Positions 18,269-27,075 of a DNA stretch of 64,000 nucleotides are shown here, in pieces; the first letter of the stretch is position 1, and each line of letters starts with the position of its first letter. The position numbers were made by a program, and so were the translations under genes. This DNA comes from Enterocloster asparagiformis. Lineage in GTDB: Bacteria; Bacillota; Clostridia; Lachnospirales; Lachnospiraceae. The stretch covers positions 1 through 64,000 of the forward strand of contig JAGZSY010000018.1 of NCBI GenBank assembly GCA_018380885.1, read 5' to 3'. Below the pieces are notes generated by a model that was not told where the DNA came from, did no database searches, and saw only the letters and a program-made list of their open reading frames with translations.

Positions 18269-19045
18269 ATGAAGGTTGTGATTTTAGCGGGCGGTCTGGG
18301 AACCAGAATCAGCGAGGAGAGCCACTTAAAACCCAAGCCCATGATCGAGATCGGCGGCAAGCCCATCCTGTGGCATATTATGAAATATTATTCGGAATAC
18401 GGATTCCACGATTTTGTCATCTGCCTGGGATACAAACAGTACGTGGTGAAGGAATTTTTCGCCGACTATTTCCTGCACACCTCGGATGTGACCTTCGATC
18501 TGGCACACAACAAGATGGAGGTGCACAACAACTATTCCGAGCCCTGGAAGGTCACCCTGGTGGACACTGGGCTCAACACCATGACCGGCGGCCGCGTGAA
18601 GCGCATACAGCCTTACATCGGCGGCGAGCCCTTTATGCTGACCTACGGCGACGGGGTCGGCACCGTGGATCTGGACGAGCTGGTGAAATTCCACAGGGCC
18701 CACGGGAAGATCGCCACCATCACCACCGTGAACCTGGGGCAGATGAAGGGCGTGCTGGACATCGACGAGGACAACACCGTGCTGTCCTTCCGGGAGAAGG
18801 ACGACAACGACGGAGCGCTGATCAACGGCGGATTTATGGTTATGAATCCGGAGATATTCGACTACCTGGAGGACGACTCCACGGTATTTGAGCAGAGGCC
18901 CATGCAGCGCCTGGCCATGGAGGGCGAGCTGAAATCATTTTATCACAGCGGATTCTGGCAGTGCATGGACACCCAGCGGGAGATGAAAAAGCTGGAGGAA
19001 ATGTGGCAGTCCGGCAATGCGCCGTGGAAAATCTGGAAGGACTGA
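18269..19045 (+). CDS. rfbF: Glucose-1-phosphate cytidylyltransferase
   Basis: A 258-residue enzyme making CDP-glucose from CTP and glucose 1-phosphate, the entry to CDP-dideoxyhexoses. The signature VILAGGLGTRISEES with KPKPMIEIGGKPILWHIM is characteristic of RfbF/DdhA, and LTYGDGVGTVDL and GGFMVMNPEIFDYL also match this family. CGGAGG precedes the ATG. It is followed after four bases by rfbG, so the two are translated together. Confidence 0.92.
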   Translation: MKVVILAGGLGTRISEESHLKPKPMIEIGGKPILWHIMKYYSEYGFHDFVICLGYKQYVVKEFFADYFLHTSDVTFDLAHNKMEVHNNYSEPWKVTLVDTGLNTMTGGRVKRIQPYIGGEPFMLTYGDGVGTVDLDELVKFHRAHGKIATITTVNLGQMKGVLDIDEDNTVLSFREKDDNDGALINGGFMVMNPEIFDYLEDDSTVFEQRPMQRLAMEGELKSFYHSGFWQCMDTQREMKKLEEMWQSGNAPWKIWKD

Positions 19046-19049
19046 GTGT

Positions 19050-20108
19050 ATGAATTGGAACGAACTGGAGAAATTTTATAGTGACAAGCGGGTGCTGGTC
19101 ACCGGCCATACGGGCTTTAAAGGCTCCTGGCTTTCCCGCATGCTGACCCTGGCCGGCGCGAAGGTCACCGGCTATTCCTTGAATCCGCCCACGGATCCAA
19201 GCCTGTTTGAGATCGCGGGGCTGGAGGACACCATGGACAGCGTGATCGGGGACGTGCGGGACCTGGCGCATTTGCAGGAGGTTTTCGAACGGGTCCGGCC
19301 CGAGGTGGTGTTCCATCTGGCGGCCCAGCCCATTGTGCGGGACTCCTACAAGGACCCGGTGTACACCTACGAGACCAACGTGATGGGCACGGTGAACGTG
19401 CTGGAATGCGTGCGCAGTACGGAGAGCGTGCGCTCCTTCCTCAACGTGACCACGGACAAGGTGTATGAGAATCAGGAGTGGGAGTACGGCTACCGGGAGT
19501 GTGATCCCCTGGACGGCTACGATCCCTACTCCAACAGCAAATCCTGCTCCGAGCTGGTGACCCACAGCTACCAGAAGTCCTTTTTCCAGGACAGATGCTG
19601 CGCGATCTCCACTTCCCGCGCCGGAAATGTCATTGGCGGCGGCGATTTCGCCAACGACAGGATCATCCCCGACTGCGTGCGTGCCGCGGGCTGCGGCAAA
19701 GAGATCGTGGTGCGCAATCCCCACTCCACCCGGCCCTACCAGCTGGTGCTGGAGCCGCTGGCCGTGTACATGGCCATCGCCATGCGCCAGTGGCAGGACA
19801 AGGCCTTCCAGGGCTATTACAACGTGGGCCCGGACGACAAGGACTGCGTGACCACCGGCAGACTGGTGGACATATTCTGCGCGGCCTGGGGGCCCACTGC
19901 CTCCTGGGTGGACAAGTACGACGGAGGGCCTCACGAGGCCAATTTCCTCAAGCTGGATTGCTCCAAGATCAAGCGGGCGCTGGGCTGGACGCCGCGCTAC
20001 GGCGTGAAGGAAGCGGTGGAAAAGACCGTGGCCTGGTCCAAGGAGTACCTGGAGGGCGCGGATATGCTGGAGGTTATGGACCGGCAGATTCGGGAGTTTT
20101 TCGCGTGA
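19050..20108 (+). CDS. rfbG: CDP-glucose 4,6-dehydratase
   Basis: A 352-residue short-chain dehydrogenase-like enzyme that converts CDP-glucose to CDP-4-keto-6-deoxyglucose. GHTGFKGSWL is the NAD-binding glycine motif, TTDKVYEN and YDPYSNSKSCSEL supply the Thr, Tyr and Lys of the active site. ATG 19050 with GGAAGGA upstream is preferred over 19017, which would run into rfbF. Order rfbF-rfbG-rfbH is the classical one. Confidence 0.92.
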   Translation: MNWNELEKFYSDKRVLVTGHTGFKGSWLSRMLTLAGAKVTGYSLNPPTDPSLFEIAGLEDTMDSVIGDVRDLAHLQEVFERVRPEVVFHLAAQPIVRDSYKDPVYTYETNVMGTVNVLECVRSTESVRSFLNVTTDKVYENQEWEYGYRECDPLDGYDPYSNSKSCSELVTHSYQKSFFQDRCCAISTSRAGNVIGGGDFANDRIIPDCVRAAGCGKEIVVRNPHSTRPYQLVLEPLAVYMAIAMRQWQDKAFQGYYNVGPDDKDCVTTGRLVDIFCAAWGPTASWVDKYDGGPHEANFLKLDCSKIKRALGWTPRYGVKEAVEKTVAWSKEYLEGADMLEVMDRQIREFFA

Positions 20109-20149
20109 AGGCGCAACGAATAAATCAAGGACAAGGAGAATCGATCCCA

Positions 20150-21499
20150 ATGTTTGAACATAAAACCGAAGCAGAAGCAAGAGAACAGATTCTGGGGCTG
20201 GTGGCGGAATACTGCGATGTGTTCCACAACCGGAAAAAGCCCTTTGCGGAGGGCGACCGCATCCCATACGCCTCCAGAGTCTACGACCATGAGGAGATGG
20301 TGAACCTGGTGGACAGCGCCCTGGAGTTCTGGCTGACCTCCGGCCGCTACACAGATGAGTTTGAGCGCAGCCTGGCCCAGTATCTGGGCGTGCGGTACTG
20401 CAGCCTGGTGAACTCCGGCTCCTCCGCCAATCTGATCGCGTTCATGACCTTGACCTCCCCGCTCCTGGGCGAGCGTCGGGTGAAGCGGGGGGACGAGGTC
20501 ATCACTGTGGCCTGCGGTTTCCCCACCACGGTCAACCCCATGATCCAGTACGGCGCTGTGCCGGTGTTCGTGGACGTGACCATTCCCCAGTACAACATCG
20601 ACGTGACCATGCTGGAGGCGGCCCGCTCCGACAAGACCAAGGCCGTGATGATCGCCCACACCCTGGGCAATCCCTATGACCTGGCCGCCGTGAAGGCGTT
20701 CTGCGACAAGTACGGCCTGTGGCTGGTGGAGGACAACTGCGACGCTCTGGGCAGCCGTTACACCCTGAACGTGGACGGCCGGGAGGTGACGAAGCTCACC
20801 GGCACCGTGGGGGATATCGGCACCTCCAGCTTCTATCCGCCCCACCACATGACCATGGGCGAGGGCGGCGCCGTGTACACGGACAACCCGCTGATCAACA
20901 AGATCATCCACTCCTTCCGCGACTGGGGGCGTGACTGCGTCTGCCCATCGGGTAAGGACAATACCTGCAACCACCGCTTTGACCGCCAGTACGGAGAGCT
21001 GCCCCTGGGCTACGACCACAAATACGTCTACTCCCATTTCGGCTACAACTTAAAGGCCACGGATTTGCAGGCCGCCATCGGCTGCGCCCAGATCGCGAAG
21101 TTCCCCGCGTTCGTGGAGCGCCGCCGCCACAATTTCGACCGCCTGAAGGCCGGGCTGGCCGGCACCGAAGGGCGGCTGATCCTGCCGGAGCCCTGCCCCA
21201 ATTCCAGGCCCAGCTGGTTCGGCTTTTTGATCACCTGCGAGGCGGGCACGGACCGCAACAAGGTGGTGCAGTACGTGGAGAGCAAGGGCGTCCAGACCCG
21301 TATGCTCTTTGCCGGAAATCTGACAAAGCATCCCTGCTTTGACGAGATGCGCGCCTCCGGCGCCGGATACCGGGTGGTGGGAAGCCTGGAAAATACGGAC
21401 CGCATCATGAGCGACACCTTCTGGGTGGGCGTATATCCGGGCATGACGGACGAGATGATCGACTATATGGCAAAGACCATCAAAGAAGCCGTGCTGTGA
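20150..21499 (+). CDS. rfbH: CDP-4-keto-6-deoxyglucose 3-dehydrase (RfbH/E1)
   Basis: A 449-residue PMP- and [2Fe-2S]-dependent enzyme that starts C3 deoxygenation in 3,6-dideoxyhexose synthesis. FYPPHHMTMGEGGAV has His (residues 232-233) where ordinary aminotransferases of this fold have the PLP lysine, the hallmark of E1. Cluster ligands are visible as C in EDNCDALGS and then CVCPSGKDNTC. The first Cys lies 65 residues before the second; from memory it is 57 in the Yersinia enzyme, the extra residues being around NVDGREVT. AAGGAGAA precedes the ATG. The partner reductase (E3/RfbI) and the final 4-reductase are not in the window. Confidence 0.9.
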   Translation: MFEHKTEAEAREQILGLVAEYCDVFHNRKKPFAEGDRIPYASRVYDHEEMVNLVDSALEFWLTSGRYTDEFERSLAQYLGVRYCSLVNSGSSANLIAFMTLTSPLLGERRVKRGDEVITVACGFPTTVNPMIQYGAVPVFVDVTIPQYNIDVTMLEAARSDKTKAVMIAHTLGNPYDLAAVKAFCDKYGLWLVEDNCDALGSRYTLNVDGREVTKLTGTVGDIGTSSFYPPHHMTMGEGGAVYTDNPLINKIIHSFRDWGRDCVCPSGKDNTCNHRFDRQYGELPLGYDHKYVYSHFGYNLKATDLQAAIGCAQIAKFPAFVERRRHNFDRLKAGLAGTEGRLILPEPCPNSRPSWFGFLITCEAGTDRNKVVQYVESKGVQTRMLFAGNLTKHPCFDEMRASGAGYRVVGSLENTDRIMSDTFWVGVYPGMTDEMIDYMAKTIKEAVL

Positions 21500-21597
21500 T
21501 GGCCCGGCAGGCCGCGCGCCGGCTGTTTGGACCGGTTTTGCGCGGGGCCGTGAGGGAGGGGAACCGCCCTGCGGTTTTACAGTAAAAGGAGGAAGCC

Positions 21598-22440
21598 ATG
21601 GCGGCCGAATACGATATGAGCGGCGTCCACAGCGCCAATTTGAAAATATTGAAAGAGGTTGACCGGATCTGCCGCAAGTACAAGATCCGCTACGGCCTGG
21701 ACGCGGGTACCCTGATCGGGGCGGTGCGCCACCACGGGTTTATTCCCTGGGACGACGACGCAGACGTGTTCCTGACCCGCAGCCAGTACGAGGCCTTCCG
21801 CAAGGTGGCGGAGCGGGAGCTGCCCCAGGGCATGGAGCTTTTGGAGCCGGACCAGCTGAGAGGGGGCAAGGCGTTTTACGATTTCACCCCGCGCATCATT
21901 TACCACAACAGCCGCCGCCACGGGGATACGCCGGAGATGGCGTACTACGGGGGAAGGCTGAACCACCTGTGGGTGGACCTGTTTATTATCGACAAGCTGC
22001 CGGAGGGCAAGCTGGCCGCAGCGTGGACCAGGCTGCTCCACAAGGGGATTTACGGCCTGGCCATGGGCCACCGCTACCATCTGGATTTCAAGAAATACAG
22101 CCTGCCCCACAAGCTGTTTGTGGGCGGCCTGGCTACCGTGGGGCGGCTGATTCCCATGAAGGTCATTTTCGCCATGCAGAGGGCGGCGGCCACCAAGGAC
22201 AGCCGCAGCAAGGGAAATCTGCGCTATTACAGCAATTACCAGCCGGATTTCCTCTATGTGACGGTGGAGAAGGACTGGTGCGACCGCGTGGTGGACATGG
22301 ATTTTGAGGACACCAGGCTGATGGTGCCCGCGGGCTGGCATCAGATATTGACGGAGGTGTACGGGGATTATATGACGCCGCCGCCGGAAGAGCAGCGGGT
22401 GCCCACCCATTCGGGCAAGGAGATCGAGGTGTTCGGCTGA
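21598..22440 (+). CDS. LicD-family phosphotransferase
   Basis: A 280-residue protein with the LicD signature LDAGTLIGAVRHHGFIPW followed by DDDADVFL, a nucleotidyltransferase-fold active site. LicD proteins transfer phosphocholine or other phospho-groups from CDP-activated donors to surface glycans. The ATG has AAAGGAGG upstream. It is the only gene of the lic pathway here, so the phospho-group cannot be named. Choline-binding-type wall proteins elsewhere in this window make phosphocholine an attractive guess. Confidence 0.82.
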   Translation: MAAEYDMSGVHSANLKILKEVDRICRKYKIRYGLDAGTLIGAVRHHGFIPWDDDADVFLTRSQYEAFRKVAERELPQGMELLEPDQLRGGKAFYDFTPRIIYHNSRRHGDTPEMAYYGGRLNHLWVDLFIIDKLPEGKLAAAWTRLLHKGIYGLAMGHRYHLDFKKYSLPHKLFVGGLATVGRLIPMKVIFAMQRAAATKDSRSKGNLRYYSNYQPDFLYVTVEKDWCDRVVDMDFEDTRLMVPAGWHQILTEVYGDYMTPPPEEQRVPTHSGKEIEVFG

Positions 22441-22523
22441 GGCGGGAGGCTGCGCGGGGAAGCGGCTCACATCATCCCCCAGACCGCAGCATTACAGCAG
22501 AGGAAAGGATTCAGGACGGTTTA

Positions 22524-23471
22524 ATGGACAGGAAAGTATCGGTTGTAGTTTCCGTCTACAACGAAGAAAAGGCATTGGAAGATTTTTACAGGGAAACGGC
22601 TAAGGTTTTAAAGGCGCTGGACTGGGATTACGAGCTGGTGTTTGTCAATGACGGCAGCGGGGACGGCAGTCTGGAGATTCTGGACAGCCTGGCCGGGCGG
22701 GACAGCAGGGTGAAGCTTGTGAGCTTTTCGCGGAATTTTGGTCACGAGGCGGCCATGATCGCCGGATTGGATTACAGCAGCGGCGACGCCATCATCTGTA
22801 TGGATGCGGACCTGCAGCATCCGCCGGAATGTATTCCCCATATTCTGGAGAAGATGGCGGAGGGCTACGAGGTGGTCAACATGGTGCGGACCAGAAACCA
22901 GAGCGCCGGCCTGATCAAGAATATCACCTCCTCGGGCTTTTACTGGGTGATCAACCACATTGCGGACGTGCATTTCGAGTCCAACGCCTCTGATTTCTTC
23001 GCCGTCAGCCGCCATGTGGCCCAGGTGTTAAAGGACAATTACCGGGAGAAGGTGCGCTTCCTGCGGGGCTATGTGCAGAACGTGGGCTTTCGCAAGACCA
23101 CCATCGAGTACGAGGCCAGGGCCAGGGTGGCGGGGGAGAGCAAGTACAGCCTGAAGAAGCTGTTCGCCTTCTCCATCAACACGATCCTCTGTTTTTCCAA
23201 CATGCCGCTGAAGCTGGGCATCTACGCCGGGATCTTTTCCGCCCTGCTGGGCGTGGCGGTGATCGTGTACACGCTGTTCACCCGCCAGGGCGCTCCCAGC
23301 GGCTACGCCACCATCGTGGTGCTGATCTGCTTCATGTTCGCCATGATGTTCGTGATCATCGGGATTATCGGGGAATACATCGCTATCCTGTTCATGGAGC
23401 TGAAGGACCGGCCTATCTATATCGTGGACCGGACCAGGAATATGGAGCGGGACAGCGGCTCCGAATCGTAA
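22524..23471 (+). CDS. Polyprenyl-phosphate glycosyltransferase (DPM1/GtrB-like GT2)
   Basis: A 315-residue GT2 with VVVSVYNEEKALEDF, FVNDGSGDGS and DADLQHPPE (catalytic acidic residues), followed by two C-terminal membrane spans (about residues 230-255 and 265-290). This is the GtrB/ArnC architecture that charges undecaprenyl phosphate with one sugar at the inner face. The product would serve the GT-C-like proteins encoded upstream. It is the last gene of the polysaccharide cluster and is followed by a terminator. Confidence 0.85.
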   Translation: MDRKVSVVVSVYNEEKALEDFYRETAKVLKALDWDYELVFVNDGSGDGSLEILDSLAGRDSRVKLVSFSRNFGHEAAMIAGLDYSSGDAIICMDADLQHPPECIPHILEKMAEGYEVVNMVRTRNQSAGLIKNITSSGFYWVINHIADVHFESNASDFFAVSRHVAQVLKDNYREKVRFLRGYVQNVGFRKTTIEYEARARVAGESKYSLKKLFAFSINTILCFSNMPLKLGIYAGIFSALLGVAVIVYTLFTRQGAPSGYATIVVLICFMFAMMFVIIGIIGEYIAILFMELKDRPIYIVDRTRNMERDSGSES

Positions 23472-23556
23472 GGTTTTACAGCCGCTTTATAGAAATTTAA
23501 TGATGCGTTGCTTGACATTGAATGGAAACTATGGTAAAAACTTAAACGTAAGTATG

Positions 23557-23588
23557 AAAAAGCAGACAGTTCATCTTTCTGCTTTTTT
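23557..23588 (+). terminator. Terminator at end of polysaccharide cluster
   Basis: AAAAAGCAGA pairs with TCTGCTTTTT over a short loop, ending in a T run. Confidence 0.8.
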
Positions 23589-23681
23589 GTTCGCAGTAGG
23601 ATGACAACTTGTCATAAGTGACAGCTTATCAGTTCTGCGCTCATACATTGCCACACACAGGATAAAAGGGGGACGTAAGAC

Positions 23682-24365
23682 GTGCCAACCCAACGATTTT
23701 TTAATTTAAAAGAGGAGAAGCGGTGTTCCATTGTCAAGGCCGCGGTACATGAATTCTGCCGGGTGCCTTACTCCGCGGCTTCCATCAACCAGATCATCAA
23801 GGAAGCCGATATTTCCCGGGGGAGCTTTTACACCTACTTTGAGGACAAGGACGATCTTTTGCAGTATCTGGTCAGCGGGTTCCGGGAAAAATGCCGGGAG
23901 CAGGTCTACGACCAGTTGGAGCGCCACGGCGGCGATCTCTTTGAGACGGTCTGCGCCATGCTGGAGCAGGTGATGGACGCGGGAACCGGGGGCCGGGGAG
24001 CGGAGCTCTACCGCAACGCGCTGACGGAATTGAACCCGGTGACCCAGAGCAGGATGTTCGGCGTAAAGGGCTTTCTGCACGAGGACGACGTCTACCGCCG
24101 GTTCATTCACGAGCTGTACGAGCGGATCGACGCCGGGAGCTGCCCCATCGGCAGCGAGGAGAAGCTGGCCTGCCTGGTGGAGATCATGATGGTTTTGGTC
24201 ATCAAAGCCATCTCCATGTACTATATGGGGGCGGCGGACCGGGAGCGCATATTGGAGGTTACACGCAAACAGATGTACATATTGAAAAACGGCGCCCTGT
24301 CCGGGGATGTGCCGGAAGAATATCCGGCCGGACATGTGGACGGAAAAGAAGGAGATCAGTTATGA
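23682..24365 (+). CDS. TetR-family regulator
   Basis: A 227-residue protein with an N-terminal TetR helix-turn-helix (AASINQIIKEADISRGSFYTYFEDKDDLL split around residues 30-62) and a helical ligand domain. GTG start with AGGGGGA upstream. Its last codons overlap the first of the two TolC-like genes (ATGA), so translation is coupled and the regulator is made together with its presumed targets. Ligand unknown. Confidence 0.85.
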   Translation: MPTQRFFNLKEEKRCSIVKAAVHEFCRVPYSAASINQIIKEADISRGSFYTYFEDKDDLLQYLVSGFREKCREQVYDQLERHGGDLFETVCAMLEQVMDAGTGGRGAELYRNALTELNPVTQSRMFGVKGFLHEDDVYRRFIHELYERIDAGSCPIGSEEKLACLVEIMMVLVIKAISMYYMGAADRERILEVTRKQMYILKNGALSGDVPEEYPAGHVDGKEGDQL

Positions 24366-25579
24366 GAGATAATGGAAAACGGCCCGGCGCGCGCCGGAGC
24401 ATTGCGGTTTTGACCGCCTGCGTGCTGGCAGGCGCCACCCCGTTTACGGCTTTTGCGGCGCAGCGGCCGGACGATAACCTTTCCGATGTGGAAGCGCCCA
24501 GACCGGACGTGAACAAGGATTTGAGCCCGGAGTTCGCCTACACGCAGGATAAGTGGGCATCCCTCAGGGACAATGTGATGGAGTACGGCGAGCTGGCGGA
24601 CCTGATTCACGAGTACAACCCCACGGTCCGCAGCAACCGGGAATCCTACAACGACATGAGGAGCAAAACCCTCAACGACGTATACCAGGAGGCCATGGAC
24701 GCGGCCCAGGACCTGTGGGACCAGGCCGGGGACGCGGACGACGACTCCATGCGGGCGACCCTGAATATGCAGGGAAATACGCTGGCTAAATCTGCGGACG
24801 ACCTGTACGAGGACCCGGAGATGCAGAAAATCAACTACGACCAGGCCGAGGCCGGTCTGGTATCCCAGGCGCAGCAGCTGATGATCACTTACCAGCAGTC
24901 GGGATACACTATGGAGAATATGCAGAGCACCAGGAATCTGCTCCAGGCCCAGTACGAGGCCGCCGTGGCCCAGATGGCCGCGGGCAGCACCACCCAGGTG
25001 AATGTGCTGAACGCCCAGAAGAGCGTTCAGGATCAGGACGCTGCGATTTTATCCACCCAGAAATCCATCGACAGCGTGCACCGCACCCTGTGCCTGATGA
25101 CCGGCTGGGCCGCGGACGCGCAGCCGGAGATCAGAACAGTGCCGGAGCCGGATTTAAGCCGCATCGACTCCCTGAACCTGGAGGCGGATCAGGAGACGGC
25201 CTTAAACAACAACTATACGGTCCGCTACAACCAGAAAAAGCTGGGCAACCTGACCTCCGCCACCCAGATCGAGGCGACCAAGGCCACCATTGAGGATGCC
25301 AGAAACAACGTGATCAACAGCCTTAAGACCCAGTACAACACCATTCTGACCACCAGGGATTCTCTCACCACGGCGCAGATTCAGCTTCAGCTGGCCCAGG
25401 TGGACCTTGAGACCGCGGCCGCGAAGCTGACCGTTGGCTCCATCACGCCGCTTCAGTATCAGAGCGCGCAGAACGCCTTTACCACGGCGAAGAATACGGT
25501 GGAGACTACAAAGCTGCAGCTTCTGATGGCAATGGAAAACTACGACTGGATTGTAAAAGGTCTTGTCGCCTCTAAATGA
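24362..25579 (+). CDS. TolC-like secreted coiled-coil protein, copy 1
   Basis: A 405-residue exported protein: signal peptide to about residue 32 (LAGATPFTAFAA), then long heptad-rich helices (YGELADLIHEYNPTVRSN, YEAAVAQMAAGSTTQVNVLN, AAKLTVGSITPLQYQSAQNA) that match the outer-membrane-efflux (TolC) repeat, present twice. TolC normally forms a tunnel through an outer membrane, which this organism should not have. Starts inside the TetR stop. A paralogue follows 17 bases downstream. No pump component is adjacent, so a wall-spanning conduit or an efflux-pump extension is only a hypothesis. Confidence 0.75.
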   Translation: MRDNGKRPGARRSIAVLTACVLAGATPFTAFAAQRPDDNLSDVEAPRPDVNKDLSPEFAYTQDKWASLRDNVMEYGELADLIHEYNPTVRSNRESYNDMRSKTLNDVYQEAMDAAQDLWDQAGDADDDSMRATLNMQGNTLAKSADDLYEDPEMQKINYDQAEAGLVSQAQQLMITYQQSGYTMENMQSTRNLLQAQYEAAVAQMAAGSTTQVNVLNAQKSVQDQDAAILSTQKSIDSVHRTLCLMTGWAADAQPEIRTVPEPDLSRIDSLNLEADQETALNNNYTVRYNQKKLGNLTSATQIEATKATIEDARNNVINSLKTQYNTILTTRDSLTTAQIQLQLAQVDLETAAAKLTVGSITPLQYQSAQNAFTTAKNTVETTKLQLLMAMENYDWIVKGLVASK

Positions 25580-25596
25580 TGTGAGGAGTGAGCGCA

Positions 25597-26835
25597 ATGA
25601 GTTTGATGAACGATAAAAAATGGAAGCGTTTTTGGCTGGCCGGAATGGCCGCCGTCCTCTCGGCCGGGCTGCCCCTCACCGCTATGGCGGAGCCGGAGCC
25701 TGCTCCGGGCGGCGACTACCAGCAGTACATGGAGCGGCTGACCGACAACCGCATCGAGTACGACGAGCTGGCCGACCTGATCAAGAATTTCTACGGTCCC
25801 TTAAAGAGCCAGTATGACTCCCTGGACAGTATGAAGGGGGATACGTCGGATATCGCCATGCAGATGCGCGTGCGCGCCGATGATATGGTCAACGACGAGG
25901 ATGGCTTAAAGGATCAGAAGAAGGACAATCCCCAGCTGGCCCCTGTGCTGAACCAGTACATAGCGGCGACCCGGGCGGGGATCAAGGAGCTGCGCAAGCA
26001 GGCCAAGAGGGTGGAGGACAATCTGGACAAATTTGATTCCGGGGCCAAGGCGATCGACCGATATGTGAACAAGGCGGCCCAGGGCCTGGAATATCTGATG
26101 AACAACTATCAGCAGACCCTCTCAAGCCGGGAGCTGGTGGCCAAGTCCGTGGAGGTGTCCCAGGCGGCCTGGAATTTACAGCAGACCATGCAGGCCCAGG
26201 GGCTGGCGGTGGACAGCGATATCCTGTCGGCGGCCTCCCAGCTGGCCTCCTCCAAGCAGCAGCTGGCCGGCCTGGATTCCGGCCTGGAGCAGATGCGCCG
26301 CAGTATCTACCAGCTCACCGGCTACGATGTAAACGCCACGGATGTGGAGATCGGCCTGGTGCCCCACGCGGATCCGGCCGCCATTGCCTCCATCGACGTG
26401 GAGGCGGACAAGGAGAAGGCGGCGCTGAACAACTACGATCTTATTGCGATGCGGGGCGGCTCCAAGAGCCAGGGGTTGAGCGATGTGGAGAAGCAGACGT
26501 TGAAAACCACCACTATGGCCCGCAACAAGATACGCAACGTGGAGTACAGCGAGGATCAGGTGCGCTCCAACGTGCAGACGCTCTACGACACGATTTTACA
26601 GAAAAAGGCTGAGTACGACTCCGCCTCCACCGCCTGGCAGAGCGCCCAGATTACCTGGAACGCGGCGCAGGTACAGCGCCAGGGCGGGCTGCTCAGCGAT
26701 ATCCAGTTTATGCAGATGGAGCTGGCTTACCTTCAGGCCAAATCAGGCTACGAGTGCGCGGACCTTGCGCTGCAGCAGGCCATGCGGGACTACCAGTGGG
26801 CGGTAAAGGGCGTGACGGTTACGGCAGCGTCATAG
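25597..26835 (+). CDS. TolC-like secreted coiled-coil protein, copy 2
   Basis: A 412-residue paralogue of the preceding gene: signal peptide (LAGMAAVLSAGLPLTAMA), the shared YDELADLIKNFYGPLKSQ segment, helical hairpins and an ending (RDYQWAVKGV) parallel to the first copy (ENYDWIVKGL). I chose ATG 25597 with GAGGAG nine bases upstream; a GTG at 25588 lies within the ribosome site. The two copies have diverged widely, so this is an old duplication that probably makes a hetero-oligomer or two parallel tubes. Confidence 0.72.
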   Translation: MSLMNDKKWKRFWLAGMAAVLSAGLPLTAMAEPEPAPGGDYQQYMERLTDNRIEYDELADLIKNFYGPLKSQYDSLDSMKGDTSDIAMQMRVRADDMVNDEDGLKDQKKDNPQLAPVLNQYIAATRAGIKELRKQAKRVEDNLDKFDSGAKAIDRYVNKAAQGLEYLMNNYQQTLSSRELVAKSVEVSQAAWNLQQTMQAQGLAVDSDILSAASQLASSKQQLAGLDSGLEQMRRSIYQLTGYDVNATDVEIGLVPHADPAAIASIDVEADKEKAALNNYDLIAMRGGSKSQGLSDVEKQTLKTTTMARNKIRNVEYSEDQVRSNVQTLYDTILQKKAEYDSASTAWQSAQITWNAAQVQRQGGLLSDIQFMQMELAYLQAKSGYECADLALQQAMRDYQWAVKGVTVTAAS

Positions 26836-26836
26836 T

Positions 26837-26900
26837 GTTACATATGTTCCCGATTTCGTTGAATTTTCAGAAGATGTAACTTTTGAACGACGAAATCGGG
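26837..26900 (+). other. Interleaved inverted repeats (pseudoknot-like) after the TolC-like pair
   Basis: GTTACAT (26837-26843) can pair with ATGTAAC (26874-26880), and CCCGATTTCGT (26849-26859) with ACGAAATCGGG (26890-26900). The two stems cross, so they form a pseudoknot or exclude each other. The 11-base stem followed by ATTCTTTATATT could act as a weak terminator. Confidence 0.6.
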
Positions 26901-26961
26901 ATTCTTTATATTAAATTTATATAAGTTACAGAATTAATGCATAAAAATTGGAAGTTGTCTC

Positions 26962-26990
26962 TTGCATTTGACCAAAAAAGATGTTATGCT
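26962..26990 (+). promoter_or_regulatory. Promoter for HPr-like gene
   Basis: TTGCAT, 17-base spacer, TATGCT, about 85 bases before the start codon. Confidence 0.5.
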
Positions 26991-27075
26991 TTTTCTATAG
27001 GGGATATATAATGATTAGCAAGGAGGTACGTAGTTCACTGTTTAATGGTTCTGTGTTTTGAATTGAGGTGAGTTT

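Noticed and set aside
19595..20149. Longer N-terminus for RfbH
   Set aside because: The extension is antisense-like shifted-frame sequence within rfbG; ATG 20150 has a ribosome site and fits the family length.
18840..20267. 475-codon open frame on the minus strand
   Set aside because: Antisense to rfbF, rfbG and rfbH, whose identities are certain.
23512..23540. Promoter TTGACA-N17-TAAAAA after the polysaccharide cluster
   Set aside because: The -10 is poor and the only product would be a few bases before the terminator hairpin.
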